From Catenaria anguillulae PL171 (taxonomy: Eukaryota > Blastocladiomycota > Blastocladiomycetes > Blastocladiales > Catenariaceae): a stretch of 26,233 nt of DNA. The stretch lies in assembly GCA_002102555.1 (NCBI GenBank), contig MCFL01000324.1:1-26233 (forward strand), read 5' to 3'. Below the pieces are notes generated by a model, which did not search any database, was not told where the DNA came from, and saw only the letters and a list, made by a program, of their open reading frames with translations. The position numbers and the translations under genes are program-made. Shown here one piece after another: positions 18,754 through 26,233 of the stretch. How positions within the stretch are numbered: position 1 is the stretch's first letter; the number at the start of each line of letters is the position of its first letter.

Positions 18754-20139
18754 TCAGCAGAGCACCTGCTCCCGAACCACAGCCTTGATCTCCTCGCCCT
18801 CCTCTACAATCACCACCCGATCCGTGGGCCAGTCTTTCCTCAACAAATTACCCAACACCCGATTCGGGCCCATGACTGCCCAATCCCTAACCCTGCCCCT
18901 CTCCCTGAGATACTGGATGCTGGGCTGCCACTTGACCGTGCCTGTAATCTGCTGATACAACAAGCCCGGAATCTCGTCTGGCGACGCAATGGGCGCCACC
19001 GTGACATTTGAAATCACGGGCACCTTTGGCATCTTGAACTGTGTGGCGTCGAGATGCGGGCGCATGGCGTCGGCAGCCGCCTTCATGAGCCTGCAGTGGA
19101 AGGGTGCAGACACGGGCAGCTCGACGGCGCGTGCAGCAATCCGGAGGTGCTGCAACTGCTTGCATGTGCGCTCAATGGCGTCGTGCGTGCCCGAGAGCAC
19201 GGCTTGTGTGGACGAGTTGATGTTGGAGAGGTCGACCACTTCGTTGGGGCCCAGGGACGGGTGGACGACCGTGCGGATGTGATTGGCGAGGGCGTCGAGC
19301 TGTTGCGGCCGGCAAATGAGGGCAACCATGGATGTGCGGAGCGGGGACGAAGTTGGGGATGAGGTCGTCGGCAGGCACGCTTCCATTGCCTTGCCGCGCT
19401 TGTGCTAAGAATATTTGGACAAGTGATATGTAAAAAACGTGCATCAGTCAAGTGACGCCGCTCACGACGATAAGAAGGGCGAAAAAAAAAAAAACGAACC
19501 ACAAGCTCAATGGCCTGCTCAAACGTCAATGCGCCCGTGGCATACAACGCCGTATACTCGCCCAAGCTATGCCCAAGGACGTAATCGGCGTGCTCGGTCA
19601 CCTCAAACCCCGTCTCATGCTTTAGAACCGCAAGCAGAGCAGCCGAGCTGGCGAGAATAGCGGGTTGCGCGTGGGAGGTGCTGGTCAAGACCTCGGCGGG
19701 CCCGTCAAACATAATCTTGGACAAGTTGAAGCCAAGAATGTGGTCGACTTGATCGAGGATCGGGCGGGCGGCGGTTGGAAAGTCGGCCACGAGTTGTTTG
19801 GACATGCCGACAAACTGCGAAAAAGGGAGGCAGGCGTCAGACGTCAGGGAAAGCTGGATGGTGAGGTTGCTCGCTCAGGGACGAACCTGTGAGCCTTGAC
19901 CTGGAAACAGGACAGCGAGCGGTCTGTGCACGGCCGGAATCGACTGGTATCATAAAGGTGAAGCAAAGCCAGGGTCAGTTTTGTGGGTGACCGCCGGCGT
20001 CAGCTGGGGGCAGTCAAGATGATCGTACGGAAAAGGGTCGCCGGCGAGATCGGCTCAGTTGAGCGACGGGCTGTGCAAAGGCCGGATTCGACTGGCCATG
20101 GGGTAGCCGCCGTGCAATGCTTGAAGAGATGCGATTCAT
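18754..20139 (-). CDS. MCT1: Mitochondrial malonyl-CoA:ACP transacylase (4 exons)
   Basis: It loads malonyl groups onto acyl-carrier protein in mitochondrial type II fatty-acid synthesis, the route to the lipoate precursor. Exons are 20029-20139, 19887-19943, 19500-19814 and 18754-19404; introns of 85, 72 and 95 nt are all phase 0, giving 377 residues. Exon 1 encodes a strong mitochondrial presequence (MNRISSSIARRLPHGQSNPA, then QLSRSRRRPFS) with no acidic residue. Exon 2 brings LAVLFPGQGSQ (GQGSQ 52-56). Exon 3 holds the nucleophile motif GHSLGEYTAL with Ser139. Exon 4 starts HKRGKAME and has VSAPFHCRLM with the catalytic His264, then NVTVAPI and VMGPNRVLGNLL. Intron 3 opens with GTTCG followed by a run of 13 T, unusual next to a donor. 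A ~34-bp direct repeat links exon 1 and the start of exon 2 (reported as a finding). Confidence 0.93.
19914..20095. repeat. Imperfect direct repeat, copies at 19914-19947 and 20062-20095
   Basis: On the minus strand both copies read CCAGTCGA, then TCCGGCC, then TGCACAG, then CCG and TCGCT, with about 30 of 35 aligned positions equal and two single-base gaps. The right copy is inside exon 1 of the transacylase gene; the left copy supplies the acceptor AG of intron 1 and the first half of exon 2. Spacing is about 148 bp. Confidence 0.7.
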
Positions 20140-20900
20140 GGTTTGGTGGTGCCAGTGACGAAGTAGGTAGGTAGATATCTGCGGACGGCGAGGCGGAAAC
20201 AGCGGACAGGGCAGACGGCGATGCGACGTTCATAGAGCCAACTAACGGATGCTATTGCACACATACATACACATATCCAAGGAGAGAGAAGGAGTACGTC
20301 TGGTTTATGAGCCTGCCAACCGCCAACCACTTTCACGCGTTGCGATGAGGGAGGCTCACATCACCACAGCCCCGTGCTCGCCACACATGATCGATGACTC
20401 GGCCGTTCTGCCAGCTGCAGTGGTCATCGCTCGCTGCTGTCAGGTCGTTGACGTGGGTTTTGACTTCGGCTCTTGTTCCTCTTCCGTATCCGTATTTGTC
20501 GTTCGTATGTACTTGCATTTCCAAGTGTCCAGCCTCTGCACTTGTCGTCAGACGGCAGCAACAAACCCGGATACAGACCCACCGTTAGTATATGCAGTCA
20601 CCCCGCTTTCGAATCCATAGTAGCCGTCAGGATGTCTCACGAATCATGATCAAGCTGCTGCCTCAATGGCCCATGCACCTTAACATCATGTCACCATATC
20701 ACCATGTCCAGCTCTACATGCGACAGGTGCTTTCAGTCCTCACGGCGCGGTGCTCCTCAAGTCGCAGTTGCCATCACATCTGCACCATGATCCATGATCC
20801 GATCATATGCATGTCAGGTAAAAAAATGCTTTCAGTACAGAATCCGCCAACCCCCATGAAAGCCATACTACCTTGAGCACTGTACTCTCAGAGATTCACC
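20140..20900. other. Divergent intergenic region between MCT and the PD-(D/E)XK gene
   Basis: These 760 nt should hold two promoters. A CATACA-type short repeat lies at about 20259-20276. Small ORFs in several frames show no domain, and I see no TATA box at a convincing distance from either gene. Confidence 0.35.
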
Positions 20901-21929
20901 ATGCCATGCACTTTTGCGACCTGGGCCGACTTTTGGTCCCTACACCCGACCCTCAAGGCTGCGTTTGACATTCGCCCGGGCGGCAACGCAACAAACTACC
21001 GAACATTGCTGGGCCTCAAGGAGCACCTTGGCCTCAACAGCCCAAGCGGCCTCCCCTACTACCGCCGGCCGCTCGACACCACAAAGTTCCCCGATGCAAA
21101 GTCTGGCCGCTTCACGCCCGTCCACCTGATCGACTGGTTCAACAAACGGCTCAAGTCGCACTGGCCTTCGGCCGAAAAGGGTGGCGGCAAGACCTTGTTC
21201 CTGACGCTGCGCGAAATGCACTTTCAGGCGCTACTGACCATTGCCTTGCACGCCATGTCGGCTGTCACGCACGTGGAAACCGAAGTCGCTGGCGTCCGCA
21301 TGAACACGCTGGCGTTTCCAAAGCAAGCAACTGAGGCCGGCCGAGTCGACGTTGTGTTTGAAACGGACAAGCAGCACGTCTATGCGCTCGAGCTCAAGCT
21401 TGTTCGTGACTTGGAGCTGTACCCGCACGAGCTATTGTTGGCCATGGATCAGGCCAGAAGTTACACAAGCTTGCAGCTCGCTTCTCGTGCCAACCCGTGC
21501 AACCACTTTCGGTCGTTTGCGCTCGTGTTGACTTGGGACCCGCTCGATCAGGTGCCTCAGGTCGTATTGGCTCCCAGATCCGCAAAGCGGACCGATAATC
21601 AGCCTGGATGCTTGCCATACGTCGATGTGTTGAGCACGGAGCCATTACCAGGGCATTTGCCAAAGGAGGCCGCGTTTGATTCCATGATTGATATGCTCGT
21701 CAATGCGGGTAAGATTGGGCAAGCCACCGAGGACGCATTACGGCGGCGGTACGAGCAAGGCGAGCTTTTGGCAAAAGTCCGATCGCGGACTCAAGGAAGA
21801 GGAGGTAGGAGAGGTGGGCGAGGTGGGAAGCGAGGTGGGGGACAGCAGCAGCCGACATTGACGGCTCCTGAGCATGTTTTGCTGTTGGAATTGGTGCAAG
21901 AGCTCGTCGACAGCGGGCTCGCCCGTTAG
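20901..21929 (+). CDS. PD-(D/E)XK nuclease-fold protein with RGG-box tail
   Basis: This intronless gene encodes 342 residues. The centre has a RecB-like PD-(D/E)XK core: a possible motif I glutamate in HVETEV (124-129), Asp150 in EAGRVDVVF, the E-x-K pair Glu164/Lys166 in YALELKL, and Q-x3-Y in MDQARSY (Gln184, Tyr188). This layout resembles the PD-(D/E)XK families often attached to AAA-ATPase-like domains (DUF1703 type), but no ATPase is present here. The N-terminal 110 residues (ATWADFWSLHPTLKAAFDI, TPVHLIDWFNKRLKSHW) are unrecognised. Residues 296-314 form an Arg/Gly box with repeated RGG, typical of RNA-binding or condensate-forming tails, followed by a C-terminal helix EHVLLLELVQELVDSG. 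All core residues are present, so activity is possible. The start is the first ATG of the frame. Confidence 0.75.
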   Translation: MPCTFATWADFWSLHPTLKAAFDIRPGGNATNYRTLLGLKEHLGLNSPSGLPYYRRPLDTTKFPDAKSGRFTPVHLIDWFNKRLKSHWPSAEKGGGKTLFLTLREMHFQALLTIALHAMSAVTHVETEVAGVRMNTLAFPKQATEAGRVDVVFETDKQHVYALELKLVRDLELYPHELLLAMDQARSYTSLQLASRANPCNHFRSFALVLTWDPLDQVPQVVLAPRSAKRTDNQPGCLPYVDVLSTEPLPGHLPKEAAFDSMIDMLVNAGKIGQATEDALRRRYEQGELLAKVRSRTQGRGGRRGGRGGKRGGGQQQPTLTAPEHVLLLELVQELVDSGLAR

Positions 21930-22171
21930 CATATATTGTGTCACCATCCATGTCCCCATGCCAAGCGAATGCATGTATGTATATCCAATTGTTTGTCCTG
22001 CCCACATTTCATGTCACGTCAACTGGCCGTTCTCGAACAGTGTTCTGGAAGTAGCAACCCATCACGTGTTGCAGAATGCAATAGGTGCACATGTCTGACC
22101 TCCCTCAAGCAACTCGCACATCGGCAACTGCGCTCCCGATTGCAGTCAGGTCAATGTAATGCAAGCCCATC

Positions 22172-24521
22172 ATGTCAACGCACGAAACAGCCGCCTCATT
22201 GTCCACTGATAGCACTGCTTCCCAGGCCGCGCCGGCCCCCACCACGGCCGTGAAACCTCGCCCTCCTGGTGTTGCTCCCGTCAAACCGGAATACATTGTC
22301 TCGCACCTCCCGCCGCAACCCGAAATGGAAGACTCTGAAGTCCCCACGAACGATGGGGACAACGAGTCCGGTAAACGTACGGCCGAGGAAGCCGGCCTCG
22401 GCAATGATGACGCCGCGTCGGGCGTCAAGGTCGCAAAAACGGGCAGGCCGAGCAAGGCCGAGCGCAAGGAGCGCCGTGGCCAAAACAAGGCGAGCGAGCG
22501 CCCGCGGGAGCACGTCAAGGAGGCGATTCAGCTTTGCTCGTTTGCTGCTGTCGGCGGACAGTGTACTCGCCCAAAGTGCGCTCTGTTCATTCCCATGTTT
22601 GCAACACTTGAGCTGTCACATTTTGCTCACCCTGGCGGTTGTTGAAATGATGTTTAGCTGCCGCTTCGAACACGACCCGGCCATCTTCCTCGCCGCTCGC
22701 GACCCGGATCTCCCCGGCGTTTGCCCGACGTTTGCCGCCATCGGCAAATGCCCGCTTGGTTTGCGTTGCCGCTTTGCAGGCTCTCACACTGGCCCAGATG
22801 GTCTCACCCAGCTTGTCAACGAGGAGCTTGTCAAGTCCACGGCCGAGACAAACTATGGGACCAAGAATTCGCTGCGCAAGGAGGTGCAGGTGATGCTGCG
22901 CAAGAAGCAAGTCAAGTTTCCCAAGACTAAGCAGTACATGTCGGACTTGTCGCGCGAGTACCGTGAAGCACAGGCGGCACGTTCCGAGGCCGAGGCTGCA
23001 GCCAAGGCAAAGACTGCCGAGGCTGCCAATGTTCCAAAAGTGGAACAGGATGATGCTGTCAAAGAAGAGACTTTGGAAGGCGAAGGCGCCACCTCATTCG
23101 ACGCTGCGGCCAAGCCGACGCCCGCCTCGACCAACATCTCCACCCAAGTTCCCATGGACGTTGACCAAGCCGAGCCCGTCAAGGCCATTTTCAAGATCCA
23201 GCCGCGCGAAAAGAAGCGCCTCGACTTCCGCGGCAAGACTTATCTTGCCCCATTGACCACTGTCGGCAACCTGCCATTCCGCCGCGTCTGCAAGCAGTTT
23301 GGCGTCGACATCACGATTGGCGAAATGGCGCACACGCATTCAATCACAGCGGGCTCCTTTTCAGAATGGGCCTTGCTCAAGCGCCACTCGTCCGAAGACT
23401 TTTTCGGCGTGCAGGTTGCCGGCGGCAAAACCAGTATGGTCTTGGAGGCGTGCGAGTTGATTAATGAGTACTGCGATGTGGATTTCGTTGATCTCAATCT
23501 CGGGTGTCCCATTGATTCCGTTTATGGCAACGGCTGCGGGTCGGCATTGATGGACCGGCCCACCCGGATTCGGGAGATTCTGCGTGGTATGGATCAGGTG
23601 CTTGATGTGCCCGTGACGGCCAAGATTCGAATGGGTGTGGAAAAGGGCAAAAATGTGGCGCACAAGTTTGTGCCCCAATTCAACCAGTGGGGTATCCAAG
23701 CTTGTACAGTACGCTTGCGCTTTCATTTCATCACAGTCAGCCCTTGCCTCGTCTTTTTTAACAACTTGCACGGATTGTCTTTTGCTAGCTCCATGGGCGG
23801 TCTCGCAGTCAACGGTACAAGCATCTTGCCGACTGGGATTACATCAACCAGTGCGCGGCACTCAAGGGCGAGATGGCCTTCTTTGGCAACGGAGACATGA
23901 TGTGCCACGAAGAGTACTATGACAAGATGAGCACGTACGACAACATTGACGGTATCATGATTGCCCGAGGTGCCCTCATCAAGCCATGGATCTTTACTGG
24001 TATGCATCTTTTGTTGGACTTCACTTCTACTTGAATGGCAAGTCCTCATTCCTCATGGTGCGTTTTCAGAAATCAAGGAGCGCCGCATTTGGGATATTTC
24101 GTCCCGCGAACGCCTCGACATGCTCAAGGATTTCACCCGCAACGGTCTCGAGCACTGGGGTACCGACACCCAAGGCGTCAACACGACCCGCCGCTTCCTG
24201 CTCGAGTTCCTCTCCTTTACTCATCGTTACATTCCGGTTGGTTTGCTTGAGGTGCTCCCGCAGCGCATGAACGAGCGCCCGCCAAGCTACGTTGGGCGTG
24301 ACGACCTTGAGACGCTCATGGCGTCTGGGTTCGTTGGCGATTGGATCAAGATTTCGGAAATGTTGCTGGGCCCTGTCCCGAGGGGTTCAAGTTTTTGCCC
24401 AAGCACAAGGCCAATTCGTATGAGGATCCAACAAAGGCTGGATTGGATGTCAGTGCCGTGGTGGACGTGGCACAAGTGGTGGCCGAGACGCCCATTGTCG
24501 ACAGCGTGTATTAGCGAATAG
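22172..24521 (+). CDS. DUS3: tRNA-dihydrouridine(47) synthase, Dus3 family (4 exons, frameshift near C-terminus)
   Basis: This flavoenzyme reduces uridine 47 in tRNA. Exons are 22172-22575, 22658-23708, 23789-23999 and 24070-24521; introns are 82, 80 and 70 nt. The disordered N-terminus has [17 protein letters not shown]. Two CCCH zinc fingers typical of Dus3 follow: the first ([10 protein letters not shown], then NCRFEHD) is completed across intron 1, the second is [16 protein letters not shown] and RFAGSH. The TIM-barrel has [40 protein letters not shown] with catalytic Cys near 428, [24 protein letters not shown] and [11 protein letters not shown], then the C-terminal [11 protein letters not shown] and RNERPP-like segments. 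At about 24378-24382 one base appears missing in a C run: the annotated frame leaves family sequence after LLGPVP, while the next frame reads [20 protein letters not shown] and would stop at 24514. As printed, the frame stops at 24521. Confidence 0.92.
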
Positions 24522-24828
24522 GCAATCTTGGACACATTTTCATTTCTATATTTCCTATGTCGATTTGTAGATTCACTTGGCTTCCCTCTTTGTTGATTCA
24601 CGTGAAACAGAGGCGACGCGATTTCCCACACGCCAACAGGCAAGCCCCTGCGAGACGAACTGCCCAGCCCCCGAGCCTTCCGATGTCGTCAAAGATATGG
24701 GTCATGTGCCCTGATGGATACAACCCAAATCTTCCCTCAACACTCAAAGTTAAATAGTGCCCATGTCGCCCTCGTAATGAGGACCTGGCAGTGATGAATC
24801 GCCCAATGCAACATATGTGCATATCACC
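24522..24828. other. Spacer between Dus3 and the F-box/LRR gene
   Basis: No gene or clear element is seen in these 307 nt; they should contain the Dus3 3' end and the promoter of the next gene. Confidence 0.35.
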
Positions 24829-26233
24829 ATGGAAGTCAATCTACCATCATCAGACCAAGCAACGTCGATTCAAAATGCGCAAGACTCATCCGATGCCGAA
24901 GACGAACTAACCTGGGTCGGCTGGGCCAGTGTATCGCTGCCACCATCGCCCACATTCTCCACTGGATCGGTGCAACCGTCCACACCACCAAGGCGAACAA
25001 CAATCCCGCCCCTGTCGCTCATGATGCCGCGCCCATGGACCCCTCCGCAGGACGCCATCCATTCCTCATCGCCACTAGAATTGGAGCATGGCAACGATGG
25101 CAGTCTCAAATCTGGCCACATGATTCCCGACTCGGCCGCGGATGTGGCGACCCCAACTAATCACTTCCTTCCCACACCCCCAAGGGATCGGTCACGGCAG
25201 GCATCATTGGCGGCACCTGTCTTGGACGGCTGTCTCCATTGCGGTAGGGGGAACTGGTGATTCCCACATCGAAAACTCGACGACGCACCCCCAGTTTACC
25301 TGCAGCAGCACCGTCAGCGCCCTCTGAACCTCTCAACTGGGTTCCGCCCGAGCTCCTCCTCCGCATCGCATCATTTTCTGCCTGAAACAGACCCGACGCC
25401 TCTCATGTCCCTTGCCAACACATGTCGGCTCTTTCGAACCGTCCTTCTTACCGACCGACCGCTCGTCCGCCGCCGTCTTCGCGTTGACCTGACTCTTTCG
25501 GCTCCATACTCGATGATGACCGATTGACCATTGTGATTCGCAATCGATTCCAGCCCATGGACGCTCCGCCGACAATGCGGCTCGGTGTGTGGTCGCGAGC
25601 TCGACTTGAGCGAGAACCAGAGTGAAAACTCTCGATGCACTCGTGAATGTCGATGGGCATGCCGTTCCACAATTGCTTGGCTTGCGATTTGTCGATTTGT
25701 CAAAGGCAAGCGAGTTTTTCCCTGCCCAGCGGTTCCAACTCGGTTCAGCCATCACCTCACATGTGTGGATGGCACATTTGCGTTCGCTTTCTCTTGCGCA
25801 TACGACCGGCCTGACCGATTCGGCGCCTTCACACCCTCATTCAACATCTATCGCCGCACTTGACGGACCTCAACTTGGAGTATTGCGACCACATTTCGGA
25901 TCGCGGCGTCGCATGCCTGATGCAAACAGTCCGTCAGCGACAGGATGGGAACGCGCCGTTTGACAAGCTCAAGCTAACGGGGTGTGTTCGTTTTGGAGGG
26001 AAAGTACTGGGCCAGCGCCAATGTGCCCGTGAGAAGACTGTGGGTCGACCTAACGAGTATGGCGGACGAGTCTCTGACCATGCTCGTAGAGCCTTTCCGC
26101 CCCAGCGGCAACGTTGGCGGTCGCGTGTTGGAGTGGGTCAATGCCAGAGCATGCGGGTTCGTCATGGATGGTACAAACATCCAGCAAATGGGCCTCAAAC
26201 TGGGTGGTGTATTGTCTTGGTATAGCTCTTCGT
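24829..26233 (+). pseudogene. F-box / leucine-rich-repeat protein gene, multiply frameshifted and 3'-partial
   Basis: F-box LRR proteins recruit substrates to SCF ubiquitin ligases. The gene begins at the ATG at 24829 (MEVNLPSS) with a Ser/Pro-rich leader of over 140 residues. The F-box follows at about 25335-25460: WVPPELLLRIASF, then LPETDPTPLMSLANTCRLFR in another frame. LRR-like pieces come after it: RELDLSENQ; LLGLRFVDLSKASEFF; HLRSLSLAHTTGLTDSA; LTDLNLEYCDHISDRGVACL (AMN1/FBXL type); DKLKLTGCVRF; then WVDLTSMADESLTMLVEPF to the right edge. The pieces lie in different frames with about seven single-base shifts, near 25248 (G run), 25375 (T run), 25510, 25550, 25618, 25835 and 26000. No introns explain them. 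It is either a decaying gene copy or a stretch of poor sequence; the contig may be less reliable here, since Dus3 is also shifted. Confidence 0.75.

Noticed and set aside
20259-20276. CATACA-type short repeat considered as a minisatellite
   Set aside because: Too short (about three units) to be more than a simple-sequence patch.
1-26233. Possible CRISPR array, operon or prokaryotic island
   Set aside because: No regularly spaced repeats were seen, and spliceosomal introns and eukaryotic protein families run through the whole window.

Overview
The window looks like nuclear DNA of an early-diverging, flagellate (zoosporic) fungus, chytrid or blastoclad in type. The evidence is: compact GC-rich genes with short GT-AG introns (about 45-96 nt, one of 253 nt), often with GTACGT or GTAAGT donors; a GT3-family glycogen synthase; a fungal HAM1-like protein; and a CEP44-like centriolar protein, which is expected only in a lineage that keeps centrioles. 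The exact lineage is inference. No virus-like element, DNA transposon, tRNA or rRNA was recognised.

Layout, left to right: a Ser/Asp-rich unknown protein (-, runs off the left edge); a bacterial/organellar-type glycyl-tRNA synthetase (-); HPRT (+, 3 coding exons plus a probable 5'-UTR intron); two tandem paralogues of an 8-cysteine secreted protein (-,-); an ISCA2/Isa2-type Fe-S assembly protein (+); a 1.3-kb stretch with no convincing gene; CEP44-like protein (-); an unrecognised gene remnant (+); a HAM1-like protein (-); glycogen synthase (-, 3 exons); mitochondrial malonyl-CoA:ACP transacylase (-, 4 exons); an intronless PD-(D/E)XK nuclease-fold protein with an RGG tail (+); tRNA-dihydrouridine synthase 3 (+, 4 exons, frameshifted near the C-terminus); and a heavily frameshifted F-box/leucine-rich-repeat gene (+, runs off the right edge).

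The genes do not form one pathway. Most are housekeeping: translation and tRNA modification (GlyRS, Dus3), purine salvage (HPRT), mitochondrial Fe-S assembly and type II fatty-acid synthesis (ISCA2, MCT; the latter supplies lipoate precursors), and storage carbohydrate (glycogen synthase). The accessory parts are the secreted 8-Cys pair, the PD-(D/E)XK/RGG protein, the remnant near 11.5 kb and the decayed F-box gene.

Most notable observations: (1) an imperfect ~34-bp direct repeat places one copy in exon 1 of the transacylase gene and the other across the 3' splice site of intron 1, as if duplication of exon sequence created the intron; (2) a RecB-like nuclease core (D, ExK, QxxxY) joined to an RGG box; (3) a tandem, apparently undescribed secreted 8-Cys family; (4) 5'-end introns whose removal deletes upstream ORFs (HPRT) or adds a 5-nt coding stub (ISCA2); (5) frameshifts clustered in the right-hand 2 kb, often at homopolymers, which may be real decay or sequence error. 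All splice sites were read by eye from sequence and family alignment in memory; none is confirmed by transcripts.
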